Positions 8,075-16,265 of a DNA stretch of 64,000 nucleotides are shown in pieces. The notes below the pieces were generated by a model. The model was not told the origin of the DNA, did no database searches, and saw only the letters and a list, made by a program, of their open reading frames with translations. A program made the position numbers and the translations under genes. Source of the DNA: Pseudomonas yamanorum (lineage in GTDB: Bacteria; Pseudomonadota; Gammaproteobacteria; Pseudomonadales; Pseudomonadaceae); NCBI RefSeq assembly GCF_013386765.1, contig NZ_JACARE010000025.1, positions 74,507 through 138,506 on the forward strand. The letters are read 5' to 3'. How positions within the stretch are numbered: the stretch's first letter is position 1; every line of letters begins with the position of its first letter.

Positions 8075-9358
8075 TCAGAAAATCTGAATCGGATAATCCA
8101 CAAACACACGCAGCTCGTTGCCACTGCTGTTGTAATCGGAGGACTTGTTGGAAACGCGCAGGATCGAACTTCGCAGTTTTACACTCAGGTTTTTTGCCGG
8201 CCCACTTTGCACCACATATTTGAACTGGTTAAAAATTTCGCGCTCGCTACCTTCCGAAGTCGTGGCCGTCGAAATATTATCGCCCCGCACATACGCGACA
8301 TTGTAGGTAAGACCTGGAACACCCAGCGCAGCAAAATCAAACCCATAACCCAACTGCCAGCTGCGCTCGTCCTTGGCGTTGAAATCCGACCAGAAGGAAT
8401 TGGCCAGCGCGACCGTGTTACCCCCATCCCCAACGCCGCCACCGCTCTGATAGCGGCCATAGGGATAACCGAGGTTACTGTCACCCGTGCTGCGTTGATG
8501 GGCGACGGTGAACGCGTGTGGACCGGTTGCGAACGTGGCGGCCAGGCTCCAGATCTTGTTGTCGTCACCCTCGGCACCGCTTTGGCTTGCATAGGCGTCG
8601 TCCAGTTTGGTGCGGTAGCCATTGAAGTCGAAGGTCAGGGACTGGCCGGGGTTCAGCGCCAGCGCGTAATTGAGGTTGACGTATTGTTTCGTCAACACGT
8701 CTTCCACATCGGATGCATACAGCGCTACCTTGAATCGCTCGGTAAATTGGTAACTGCCGCCCACTACATTGATCGCCTTCAAATCACCGCTATCACGACC
8801 TTGTGCACTCTTGCGCGTTTCGGCGGTAAAGTGCCCGGCATTCAACTCCAGCCCCTGGACCTCCCTCGAAGTGATCAAGGTACCGGTATAGCTTTCCGGG
8901 AGCAGCCTTGAATTGTTGTAATTCAGCACCGGGAGGCTCGGCATCTGGTCGCCAACGGTGAACACCGTGCTGGAGAGACGGAATTTGATCGCCGCACCGC
9001 CCTTGGACAGGCTATCCGCCGCATCCCCGCTATCGCCCTGCTTGAAGAAGTCGATGCCACCCCCGCCACTGCGACCTTTACCGCCATCCAATCGAAGCGC
9101 ATACAGACCAAACGCATCCACGCCCACTCCAACGACACCTTGGGTGAAACCGGACGAGAAGGTGCCGATGGCAGCCTGGCCCCATTCCGCCTTATCCGTC
9201 TCGCCATTTTTGTAGTCGCGGCTGATGTAGGCGTTACGCAGTAGCAGGTTGAGGCTGCTGTCTTCGACAAAGCCCTTTGCCGCCTCCTGATCCCCCGCCA
9301 TCGCGTGGGCGGTAACTACCGCACCCACTGCAATCAGACAAACATGCTTTTTCAACAT
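8075..9358 (-). CDS. OprD-family outer-membrane porin
   Basis: Substrate-specific outer-membrane channel of 427 aa. A signal peptide ends near AMA (residues 19-21), and the mature part starts with the OprD-like KGFVEDSSLNLLLRNAYISRD. Internal family landmarks are GQAAIGTFSSGFTQGVVGVGVDAFG, the ELNAGHFTAE segment and SWQLGYGFDFAALGVPGL. It ends with an aromatic residue, as OMPs do. AAGGA precedes the start. It lies 177 bases downstream of the DauR-type regulator on the same strand, so it probably admits the substrate of the RidA-MalY-NhaC unit. Pseudomonas OprD paralogues take up amino acids or aromatic acids; the specificity here is unknown. Confidence 0.9.
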   Translation of the reverse strand: MLKKHVCLIAVGAVVTAHAMAGDQEAAKGFVEDSSLNLLLRNAYISRDYKNGETDKAEWGQAAIGTFSSGFTQGVVGVGVDAFGLYALRLDGGKGRSGGGGIDFFKQGDSGDAADSLSKGGAAIKFRLSSTVFTVGDQMPSLPVLNYNNSRLLPESYTGTLITSREVQGLELNAGHFTAETRKSAQGRDSGDLKAINVVGGSYQFTERFKVALYASDVEDVLTKQYVNLNYALALNPGQSLTFDFNGYRTKLDDAYASQSGAEGDDNKIWSLAATFATGPHAFTVAHQRSTGDSNLGYPYGRYQSGGGVGDGGNTVALANSFWSDFNAKDERSWQLGYGFDFAALGVPGLTYNVAYVRGDNISTATTSEGSEREIFNQFKYVVQSGPAKNLSVKLRSSILRVSNKSSDYNSSGNELRVFVDYPIQIF

Positions 9359-9368
9359 TTTATTTTCC

Positions 9369-9376
9369 TTATTATT
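9369..9376 (-). promoter_or_regulatory. Possible Crc/Hfq (CA) motif at porin start
   Basis: The mRNA sequence AATAATAA fits the AAnAAnAA pattern of Crc/Hfq targets and sits right beside the AAGGA ribosome site of the porin gene. This is pattern match only. Confidence 0.35.
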
Positions 9377-9535
9377 AAGTTGACCACATTCAATTCATAC
9401 GCCCACACACCACCACTCCACGGCACTTCTCCAACAAGCGGAAAGTTGCCACAAACCTGAATAACGGAAACAGGTGTACCTACTGGCTTACCCCTTCACG
9501 GGACAAGCCAACTTATGACGTTCAGTTAGTTAAAC

Positions 9536-10240
9536 TTAGACGCTCTGCGCGCCATCTTCCTGCAGTGCACGAATATGCATATACACGGTATTCTTGGAGA
9601 CACCCAAAACTTCAGCCACTGCCACCACGGCCCCTTTCAACTTGAAAACGCCTTGCTCTTCAAGAATAGCGATAAGCGTTTTGTTGTAGGCGTTCGGTGA
9701 TGCCAACGTCATTTCAGCGACTTTCTTCTTGGCGGCCTCCAGCGCCGTCATGATCGTATCCTGGACATCCACCGCAAAGTTTTCGGAAACACCATTGCCG
9801 TTCGCGGTACCCATCTGCACGAAGTTGGCAAGTATGTCCTGCAACGGTGTATTCAAATGAAAGTTGATGCACAGCAATCCAATCGGCAGATTTTGGCTGC
9901 CGCGAATAATGATAGTGGTCGACTTCAACGGCTCGCCTTTTCGGGTTTTACCAAAATAGCTGATGCCTTCGACGCCCTCTTCATCATTGATTTTCCCCAG
10001 CATTCCCAGCGCCAAGTCGGTAATCGGCGCCCCCGCCGTTCGGCCTGTGTGGTGACCGTTTATGATCTTGATGACGGAAGCGTCGAGATTTTCCAAACTG
10101 TGCAGCACAAATTCATAGCCCCCCCCCAAGTACTCCGCGAGCCCGTCCAGCACTTTTGCGTGAGACTCCAGAATCACTCGGTCAGTGGCAGTCAACTTAA
10201 CGGGACCCGCACCTGGTTTTGTTTTTTTATTGGTCGACAT
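9536..10240 (-). CDS. YheO/DauR-type PAS-HTH transcriptional regulator
   Basis: Regulator of 234 aa. Residues 20-140 form a YheO-like PAS domain (HAKVLDGLAEYLGGGYEFVLHSL, HHTGRTAGAPITDLAL, GLLCINFHLN). The C-terminal 60 residues form the DauR HTH (YNKTLIAILEEQGVFKLKGA then VLGVSKNTVYMHIR). DauR in P. aeruginosa responds to D-arginine catabolism; the effector here is not visible. The gene is last in the ridA-nhaC-malY unit, 29 bases after the lyase gene, and probably controls this unit and the adjacent porin. Confidence 0.85.
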   Translation of the reverse strand: MSTNKKTKPGAGPVKLTATDRVILESHAKVLDGLAEYLGGGYEFVLHSLENLDASVIKIINGHHTGRTAGAPITDLALGMLGKINDEEGVEGISYFGKTRKGEPLKSTTIIIRGSQNLPIGLLCINFHLNTPLQDILANFVQMGTANGNGVSENFAVDVQDTIMTALEAAKKKVAEMTLASPNAYNKTLIAILEEQGVFKLKGAVVAVAEVLGVSKNTVYMHIRALQEDGAQSV

Positions 10241-10269
10241 AACGTGGAAGCGGACCCCGCACAGAGAAT

Positions 10270-11451
10270 TTAATAGGCTTCAAACGCCGCCAGTATACGG
10301 TTCAAACCCTCCCTCAAGGTAGCCTGCGGGCAAGCCAGGTTCATGCGGATGTGGCCCTCACCGCCCTGGCCCAACAGGTGGCCGAAGGTCACGATGATAT
10401 TGGCATGTTCCTCGAAAAAATCCTGCAACTGAGGACGGGGCAACGCCCATCCGGAACAATCAATCCAGGCGAAATAGGTGGATTCCGGCCGGCAAACGTA
10501 CACATCGGGAAAGTGAATGCCGAAGAACTCATAGAGAGACTCGAAATTGGCGGCCACATGCGCCATGAGCTCAGCCCGCCACAGGTCGCATTCCCTGAAC
10601 GCAGTTTCAGTGGCGACTTGGCCAAACAGTGAACCGCCGTAATACATATTGCTGCGCTGCTGCTCCTTGGCGATTGCCTGCCTGATGGCCTCGTTCTCGG
10701 TAACCATCAGCGAATGTTTGAGCCCCGTCAGGTTGAACGTCTTGCTCGCCGACAGCAGCGTGACCGTATTCAGCGACGCACTGGCGGATAGCGATGCCAT
10801 CGGGGTAAAACGCACACCCTCGTACAGCAGGCCGTTGTAGACCTCATCCGAGACAACACGGATTGCGTGACGACTGCAGATGTCGTGTAAGCGACCGAGC
10901 TCTTCAGGGGTCCAGACTCGCCCAACCGGGTTATGGGGATTGCACAACAGGAGGATCCTGGTCTTGGCCGTAATCACTTGCTCTAGCTGGTCGAAATCGA
11001 ACCTGTATGTTTCCCCGTCAAACAACAAAGGATTGGCCACTGCCACGCGCTGGTTCGCACTGATCAGTTCGGCAAAGATGTGATGCACCGGCGGCTGGAA
11101 TATCACCTCGTCGCCGGCCTCACTCAACGCCTCGATCACCGGCTGCATGGAGGCATACACCCCCGTGGAAAACTGCACCCACTCAGGGTTGATGGCCCAC
11201 TGAAAGTTGCGCTGCAAATAGCCCACCACCGCCTCATGGTAGGGCTGCTGCTTGTACGGATAGCCGAAGTGGCCTTGCTGGGCCGTCGCCACTAACGCTG
11301 ATACCACCTCGGGGGCTGAGGCAAAGTCCATGTCCGCGGTGCCAAAGGACAACAGAGTATCCCGCCCTTTGCGCTCGAACTCGAACTCCCACTTCGAGCG
11401 GCTCAGGCCTGTTGGGTTAATCGGCGTCTCAAAATCGTAATGCTTGTTCAT
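10270..11451 (-). CDS. MalY/PatB-family PLP C-S lyase or aminotransferase
   Basis: Fold-type I PLP enzyme of 393 aa. The PLP lysine is Lys237 in SASKTFN; other landmarks are NPHNPVGRVW (171-180), SDEVY (201-205) and the C-terminal HIRMNLACP with the carboxylate-binding arginine. The opening pattern, with FGTADMDFASAPEV and FGYP, is characteristic of MalY/PatB cystathionine beta-lyases. Their beta-elimination releases thiol plus 2-aminoacrylate. The start is the ATG at 11451; a TTG at 11469 overlapping nhaC is less likely. The adjacent ridA gene would hydrolyse the enamine, which supports lyase activity over transamination. Confidence 0.82.
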   Translation of the reverse strand: MNKHYDFETPINPTGLSRSKWEFEFERKGRDTLLSFGTADMDFASAPEVVSALVATAQQGHFGYPYKQQPYHEAVVGYLQRNFQWAINPEWVQFSTGVYASMQPVIEALSEAGDEVIFQPPVHHIFAELISANQRVAVANPLLFDGETYRFDFDQLEQVITAKTRILLLCNPHNPVGRVWTPEELGRLHDICSRHAIRVVSDEVYNGLLYEGVRFTPMASLSASASLNTVTLLSASKTFNLTGLKHSLMVTENEAIRQAIAKEQQRSNMYYGGSLFGQVATETAFRECDLWRAELMAHVAANFESLYEFFGIHFPDVYVCRPESTYFAWIDCSGWALPRPQLQDFFEEHANIIVTFGHLLGQGGEGHIRMNLACPQATLREGLNRILAAFEAY

Positions 11452-11465
11452 TCTCACGTCTCTTT

Positions 11466-12899
11466 TCAAACCGCTGCGGCGCGCAATACCAAAGGACGGA
11501 TTTTTTGCTCGCGACGAAACACGCCAATCCCCAGATAGCCGCAGATAACGGAAATCACAGGCGTCATATAGGCAATGAAGGTGTAGGGGCCATAGTCGAA
11601 CATACTGACGCCCAGCACCGAAGCATAGAACACGGCGGAGACGTCCCAGGGAATCACGGCGCCGACCATGGTGCCGCTGTCTTCCATGGTTCTGGACAAC
11701 ACACTGGAATGAACATCGCGGTCCTCGAACGCCTCACGGAAGGCCACGCCCGGCAAGGTGAGCGTGCAGTACTGCCCCGCCCCGCCCAGCATCAAGGCCA
11801 GACAGGCAACAGTGGTCGACAAAATCAGCCCACCGATGCTGGTGGCGTAGCGCAACAGGCCGTTCATCAACACGGACAGGATGCCCTGACGGTCCAGAAT
11901 CCCGCTGATAATACCGGCGCACAGGCACAGGTAAACCGTGAACGCCATGCTCAGCGCGCCGCCCCGGGTCAGCAGTTTATCCACGGCCTCGAGGCCGGTC
12001 TTGCTGACAAAGCCATTCATGCCACTGGAAAGCACATGGGAAAAGCCCGAGCCCTGGAACACCAATGCACACACGATGCCCAGCACGATGCCACCCACAA
12101 ACACTGGAATCGCGGGCTTGCGCAGGGCACTGAACACCAGCACAAACAGCGGCGGCGCGAGCAACAGTGGGTTAATTGTGAAATGTTCCTTCAACCCATC
12201 GGTCAGCATCAGGACCGTATGAATATCGGATGAAGTCGCGGCGTGCACATGGCCCAGGTAGGTAAACAACACCAGGCTGATCACCGTGGCCGGTATCGTG
12301 GTGTTCATCATCGACAGAATATGATCAATGAGATTGGTGCCGGTACTCGCTGCCGTCAGGATGGTCGTTGACGAGATAGGCGAAAGTTTTTCCCCCACCA
12401 AGGCCCCGGAAATAATCGCACCGGCGGTAATTGCCAGAGGAATGCCCAAGCCTTCGGACACGCCCATCAATGCCAACCCGACAGTGCCAGCCGTGCCCCA
12501 GGATGTACCGGTAGTCAGGCACGTCAGCAGGCAGACAAGGAAAGTCAGCGGCAGAAAATAAGCCGGGTTAATCAGCTTTATGCCGTAGTACAACAGGGTT
12601 GGAACACTGCCCGCCTCGATCCATACCGCGATCATGATCCCGACAAGAATCATCATGAAGGTCGCGGGGAAAACCCGGTTTATCCCTTGTAAGGCTGAAG
12701 CCTGTATATCAACCCATTTATAGCCCAGGTACAAACTGAACAAACTGCTGACACACAGGGCTGCCATCAATGCCATGACGATTGGGACATCGTTCATCAC
12801 CAGTGTGATGACGCAAGCCAGTGGCAAGAAAAAGCCGACCGCGGCTTTTGTTAATGTCATCGGCTGCCGTGTGACCGGCGCATCAGAACTGTTACGCAT
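11466..12899 (-). CDS. NhaC-family Na+/H+ antiporter
   Basis: Inner-membrane transporter of 477 aa with about 11-12 hydrophobic segments. NhaC-family features include TTGTSWGTAGTVGLALMG, GAIISGALVGEKLSPISSTT and GAVIPWDVSAVF. NhaC relatives include Na+/H+ antiporters and Na+-coupled organic-acid or amino-acid carriers such as MleN. Its position between ridA and the PLP lyase suggests carriage of the pathway substrate or product rather than pH homeostasis. That role is inference. Confidence 0.85.
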   Translation of the reverse strand: MRNSSDAPVTRQPMTLTKAAVGFFLPLACVITLVMNDVPIVMALMAALCVSSLFSLYLGYKWVDIQASALQGINRVFPATFMMILVGIMIAVWIEAGSVPTLLYYGIKLINPAYFLPLTFLVCLLTCLTTGTSWGTAGTVGLALMGVSEGLGIPLAITAGAIISGALVGEKLSPISSTTILTAASTGTNLIDHILSMMNTTIPATVISLVLFTYLGHVHAATSSDIHTVLMLTDGLKEHFTINPLLLAPPLFVLVFSALRKPAIPVFVGGIVLGIVCALVFQGSGFSHVLSSGMNGFVSKTGLEAVDKLLTRGGALSMAFTVYLCLCAGIISGILDRQGILSVLMNGLLRYATSIGGLILSTTVACLALMLGGAGQYCTLTLPGVAFREAFEDRDVHSSVLSRTMEDSGTMVGAVIPWDVSAVFYASVLGVSMFDYGPYTFIAYMTPVISVICGYLGIGVFRREQKIRPLVLRAAAV

Positions 12900-12959
12900 A
12901 CTTTCACCTGTTTTTTATATTGTAGTTATGGTTAAAGCGGCTACTGATTGCGGCGGCTC

Positions 12960-13334
12960 TTAATCAAGCACGGCAATCGCCTCGATCTCAACGAGCACTC
13001 CTTTCGGCAACGCCTTTGCGGCGATGCAGGACCGGGCGGGTTTGGAAACAAAGTACTGTTCGTAGAGCGCATTGAAGACGGCGAAGTCGGCCATATCGCT
13101 GAGGAAGCACGTGGTCTTGATGACATTGCCGTAGTGAGTGCCGGCTTCGGTGAGGATCGCCTCGAGGTTCTTCATCACTTGCAGCGACTGAACTTGAATA
13201 TCAGTGCCGACGACCTCGTTTGTCACAGGGTCCAACGGAATCTGCCCGGAAACGAACAGCATGTCGCCATGAGCCTTCGCTTGTGAATAAGGGCCAATTG
13301 CTGCTGGGGCCAGAGGGGTGTTGATGGTTTGCAA
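12960..13334 (-). CDS. RidA-family enamine/imine deaminase (TTG start)
   Basis: Small cytoplasmic trimeric protein of 124 aa, homologous to E. coli RidA, which hydrolyses 2-aminoacrylate and related enamines. The substrate-binding arginine (PARSCIAAKALPKG) and downstream glutamate (VEIEAIAVLD) match active RidA, as does IGPYSQAK at the N-terminus. The start is set at TTG (13334): CAGGAG lies eight bases upstream and the protein then begins QTINTPLAP as the family does. A GTG at 13355 lacks a ribosome site. It is first in the operon with nhaC, the PLP lyase and the regulator. Confidence 0.88.
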   Translation of the reverse strand: MQTINTPLAPAAIGPYSQAKAHGDMLFVSGQIPLDPVTNEVVGTDIQVQSLQVMKNLEAILTEAGTHYGNVIKTTCFLSDMADFAVFNALYEQYFVSKPARSCIAAKALPKGVLVEIEAIAVLD

Positions 13335-13384
13335 AATCCAGACTCCTGAAAACACTCACGCCAAGGGAAATTTGGCTTGAGCGG

Positions 13385-13414
13385 ATCTTAGACTGAACAT
13401 TTGTTTATCGGCAA
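13385..13414 (-). promoter_or_regulatory. Predicted sigma-70 promoter of the ridA operon
   Basis: Minus strand: TTGCCG (13409-13414), 18-bp spacer, TAAGAT (13385-13390), about 50 bases upstream of the TTG start. Consensus match only. Confidence 0.35.
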
Positions 13415-13429
13415 TACTTTTTTTCACTC

Positions 13430-13747
13430 TTAAAAATAAAACCGTACGTAGTGTTGCGATGTGAGATCAATGCGTGCCGACCGAACACCTCTGTGAGCGT
13501 GTTTGGCTGATCGAGAAAAGCTGCAGGATGAACCAGCCCAGAATTTGATGGCCGGCGTCACGCAGCACTGCAAGCCTTTCGGGGAAGCGATCGGATTCGA
13601 ATAGCAGGAAGTCGAAATCAAACGTCGGCACCACAAACACACCAAAACCGGCCTAGCTCAGCGTGTCAATCTTGCGTCCAGCTCGTTTCCAGAAGGTGAG
13701 GATTCCACCGAGAGCCAGCCTTTCTGTAGGCGAAAAAATGTGAAAAT
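13430..13747. other. Intergenic stretch without a supportable gene
   Basis: Between the ridA promoter and the tRNA-Pro remnant. One short minus-strand frame (roughly 13487-13650) reads VPTFDFDFLLFESDRFPERL but has no ribosome site and no family that I recognise. It may be the remains of a gene lost during past recombination at the tRNA site. Confidence 0.4.
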
Positions 13748-13784
13748 AAAAAAGGGGGCGCGAGATAAAATCTCGCATCCCCTT
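13748..13784 (-). terminator. Rho-independent terminator following tRNA-Pro remnant
   Basis: Minus strand: AAGGGG, AT, GCGAGAT, a three-base loop, ATCTCGC, GC, CCCCCTT, then a T-rich run. The inner 7-bp stem (13760-13766/13770-13776) is perfect. It is placed as expected for the native terminator of a tRNA gene. Confidence 0.85.
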
Positions 13785-13792
13785 GAATTATA

Positions 13793-13842
13793 TGGTCGGG
13801 ACGGAGTGATTCGAACACTCGACCCCTAGCACCCCATGCAAG
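13793..13842 (-). pseudogene. 3' half of tRNA-Pro(GGG), truncated (att-like scar)
   Basis: Fifty bases correspond to tRNA positions 27-76. They comprise the anticodon arm CTTGC/ATGGGGT/GCTAG with anticodon GGG, a perfect T-arm GAGTG/TTCGAAT/CACTC, the 3' acceptor strand CGTCCCG, discriminator A and encoded CCA. G72-A73 is diagnostic of bacterial tRNA-Pro. The 5' half (acceptor and D arm) is missing upstream, and the anticodon stem has one T-T mismatch, so it is not a working tRNA. A 3' tRNA fragment with a terminator is the usual footprint of tyrosine-integrase elements that use the tRNA as an attachment site. Confidence 0.8.
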
Positions 13843-14400
13843 GGGTGTTTTCGGCACCTCTGACAATATCAGCTCAATGCATTTTTCGACCTACTGGAAA
13901 CGCAACACGCCAAAGGGCACCGGCACCAGGGCTCTGGCCATTCCACCCGGCGATTGCAGCCCGAGGGTGGTGTCGGTTTCCGGTCCATCTCGGCATCACG
14001 ATCTTGGCGATAGTGGACGGCGCCATCATCATGTGGCCGAGCGCGGCAAGTTGCGGCTTGCGCAAACCAAGCGTCCGGGTTTCCCGAGCGGCCAAGTTGA
14101 AATTGAATTAATGCAACTGCCAGCGAACGACGGAAGCGGTGTAGTCCTACCAGGCGCTTGGTGCCCTGCCCTGGGCAACTAATCTTCGAGGCATCCCCGT
14201 GCAAGCCGAGCCTGACGTACACTGAAAGCCATCGACGACCACCCTGCTCCGCCTCAGAGATCGCCAATCTCGATCGCCCGCATATCCCCGCGCTACTGGG
14301 GGCAAAACTGGGGGCATATTTTAGTTTTTCCGCCCTGAAAATACTGCGCTAGAGCCCAGTCAAAATGTTTTTCGGGGATCCTGACAGTCTCTAGGCTGCG
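13843..14400. other. Degenerate region next to the tRNA scar
   Basis: About 560 bases with only short interrupted frames and no ribosome site that I trust. Two direct copies of CTGGGGGCA (14296-14304 and 14308-14316) near the right end resemble the arm-type repeats seen beside tyrosine integrases, but no integrase motif can be read. It is most simply the residue of a deleted integrative element. Confidence 0.4.
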
Positions 14401-14432
14401 TGAAGTTAGCGTAACCCACGCAGGCACACGCC

Positions 14433-14462
14433 ATCGCTCCCCCACTGAAGCGTGGGAGCGAT
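14433..14462. repeat. REP-like hairpin
   Basis: ATCGCTCCC and GGGAGCGAT enclose a 12-base loop containing GAAGCGT. The sequence matches the common pseudomonad repeat type built on GATCG-TCCCACGC. It lies downstream of the orphan gene and could also end its transcript. Confidence 0.55.
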
Positions 14463-14516
14463 CAACCCGAAACTTCCCCCATGCACGACTATAAATGAGA
14501 AGAATTGTATAAAAAG

Positions 14517-14990
14517 CTACTCTCTGACCTCAGAAAACGTAACCACTGGACCGTATTCCTGATCAGATATTATCGCTTGCACGCAAAACTTCCTTTCTGG
14601 AAATTTACTCAGCAACACCATCCTCCATGACTGGGCAACAATCCTGCACAGCTGTTCATACACAGCTTCATCCACCCTGTCAGTGCAGCCGCCAAACACG
14701 TCATACAGATGCATATGGTTCAAAAGTTTCTCAACCGCCACCACATCGTTATTACAATTTTTCATCCACCTGGAGTACGCCTCAACAGTAAATCCACTTT
14801 CCAGAAACACACCCGACTCATGAAAAACAAAATCTGGAAACAAGACCTTGCAAAACATCAAGGCATCTTCAGGGTGTACAACATCACTGATATAAGACAA
14901 CCCATCCAGCTCGGACTGATCCCGCCACTGGCTTTTCCACTGCTCGTACTTTGGAGAGCTGACAGAATCTATACTGTTAATTATTTTCAT
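14517..14990 (-). CDS. Orphan hypothetical protein, AT-richer than surroundings
   Basis: Protein of 157 aa, acidic, cytoplasmic, without signal peptide or membrane segment. I do not recognise a family. AGAGGAAA precedes the ATG, so it is probably translated. Its codon use is AT-richer than that of flanking genes, and it lies between the tRNA-Pro scar and the LacI gene, which points to horizontal acquisition. Size, charge and isolation resemble orphan immunity proteins of polymorphic-toxin systems, but no toxin gene is present and that reading is speculation. Confidence 0.55.
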   Translation of the reverse strand: MKIINSIDSVSSPKYEQWKSQWRDQSELDGLSYISDVVHPEDALMFCKVLFPDFVFHESGVFLESGFTVEAYSRWMKNCNNDVVAVEKLLNHMHLYDVFGGCTDRVDEAVYEQLCRIVAQSWRMVLLSKFPERKFCVQAIISDQEYGPVVTFSEVRE

Positions 14991-15086
14991 GGAATTTCCT
15001 CTGCGCTAACGCTCCGTGGAGGTTTTTTACTTGACGGTGATTGTGCCCTGAGCGATCCATCTGGCAAATCGTTGCGACCATAGTCA

Positions 15087-16127
15087 CTAGATGCTCTCGC
15101 TGACATCAATTTGTATGGGCACTATCACCCTGTCGACAAGGCTGGAGCCCGATACCGCGGCGACCAGAGCGTTCACCGCCTGCTCTGCCACCGCCACCAC
15201 CGGATGAGAGAGCACCGCCTGCACCAGATCAGCTTTCAGCGCTTCCCGGGTCAGCGGCGTCAGGTCATGACACACCACCACCGGAAGCCTGATCTTCTGC
15301 TGCTTGAGTTCGCGCAATGCACGCAGCACCCCTGCGACACCACCGCCGGCCACGTACAAGGCGGCGAGGTCGGGCTCCCCGCTCAGCAAATCCAGCGCGT
15401 TGCCATAGGCGAAATCATCGTCCTCAAGGGTCAGGCGTGAGGCGAGTAACTCCCAATCCGGTGAATGATTGGACAGGTAGCTGCGAAAGCTCAGCTCACA
15501 CAACTCCTGGCACTGGAAACGCTGACTGCTGACCATCACCGCTGCCGAGCCCGGCTGCCTTGCCAATCGGGTGACGAACCAGCCCGCTGTGCGTCCCATC
15601 AACCGATTATCGAGGCCGACGTACGCTGGGCCGGCCAGTTCCGAAATCAACGCGACCACAGCAACGCCCGCGTCCTGCAGGCGGGCGATGGCCTCCCGCA
15701 CCAGCGGATGATCGACCGCCACCACCCCAACGCCGTCGACTTGTTCACCCATAGCCTGGATGCGCTGCGCCACCGTTGCCGGATCAAGGTCGTCCAGGTA
15801 ACCGATGACCACACGGATGCGCGCCCGCGCAAACGTGGCCGAGGCGTTGGACAGCGCTTGTGCGAGCCCTTGGTAGAACGCCACGCCGCTCTTCTGCAAC
15901 AGGAACCCCAGCCGCACCGTCGGCTTGTCATTCAGGACCCGTTGTTCGATGACCCCTTTGGCATGGAAGCCCAGGCGTGCCGCCGCCGTGGCAATGCGAT
16001 GCGCCGTGTCGGTACGCACGTCTGCACGCAGATTCAGCACACGGTCGACGGTGGAGAGGCTGACGCCGGCTTCACGCGCGACATCCGCCATGGTGGGGCG
16101 CAGTTTTCGACGAGGCTCTTCTGACAT
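15087..16127 (-). CDS. LacI-family transcriptional regulator
   Basis: Regulator of 346 aa from the ATG at 16127. Residues 11-35 form the LacI HTH and hinge start (TMADVAREAGVSLSTVDRVLN). The rest is a periplasmic-binding-protein-like sensor (VRLGFLLQKSGVAFYQGL, GVGVVAVDHPLVREA, VALISELAGPAYVGLDNRLMGRTAG). An ATG at 16154 would extend it without adding recognisable domain. It diverges from the isomerase and oxidoreductase genes and probably represses them until a sugar or polyol is present. Confidence 0.88.
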   Translation of the reverse strand: MSEEPRRKLRPTMADVAREAGVSLSTVDRVLNLRADVRTDTAHRIATAAARLGFHAKGVIEQRVLNDKPTVRLGFLLQKSGVAFYQGLAQALSNASATFARARIRVVIGYLDDLDPATVAQRIQAMGEQVDGVGVVAVDHPLVREAIARLQDAGVAVVALISELAGPAYVGLDNRLMGRTAGWFVTRLARQPGSAAVMVSSQRFQCQELCELSFRSYLSNHSPDWELLASRLTLEDDDFAYGNALDLLSGEPDLAALYVAGGGVAGVLRALRELKQQKIRLPVVVCHDLTPLTREALKADLVQAVLSHPVVAVAEQAVNALVAAVSGSSLVDRVIVPIQIDVSESI

Positions 16128-16168
16128 GTTTTGACATCTCTTTTTCGCAATCATGAAGGGTTTTGACA
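16128..16168. promoter_or_regulatory. Direct repeats in the LacI/isomerase divergent region
   Basis: GTTTTGACA occurs at 16128-16136 and again at 16160-16168, 32 bp apart (about three helical turns). Each also contains a TTGACA -35-like hexamer reading rightward, so the pair could be promoter elements, operators, or both. Confidence 0.3.
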
Positions 16169-16265
16169 GAGTTATCCAGCCTCCCGTAGCGGTGCTCCAC
16201 CCCCCTGAAATAGCATCGTCACAGGCTGAACAGTCCACTCATAACAAAAACACCGGAGTGTATCG

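Noticed and set aside
13430..13645. 71-codon minus-strand frame near the ridA promoter
   Set aside because: No ribosome site, no recognisable family, and part of it covers the promoter region of ridA.
13793..13842. Functional tRNA gene
   Set aside because: The acceptor 5' strand and D arm are absent and the anticodon stem has a mismatch.
13836..14267. Short frames on both strands next to the tRNA scar
   Set aside because: No start context or motifs; an integrase gene cannot be read in any frame, so only a remnant is claimed.
15060..15078. Sigma-54-like TGGCA...TTGC near the end of the LacI gene
   Set aside because: The spacing between the elements is one base short and no gene lies downstream in that direction.
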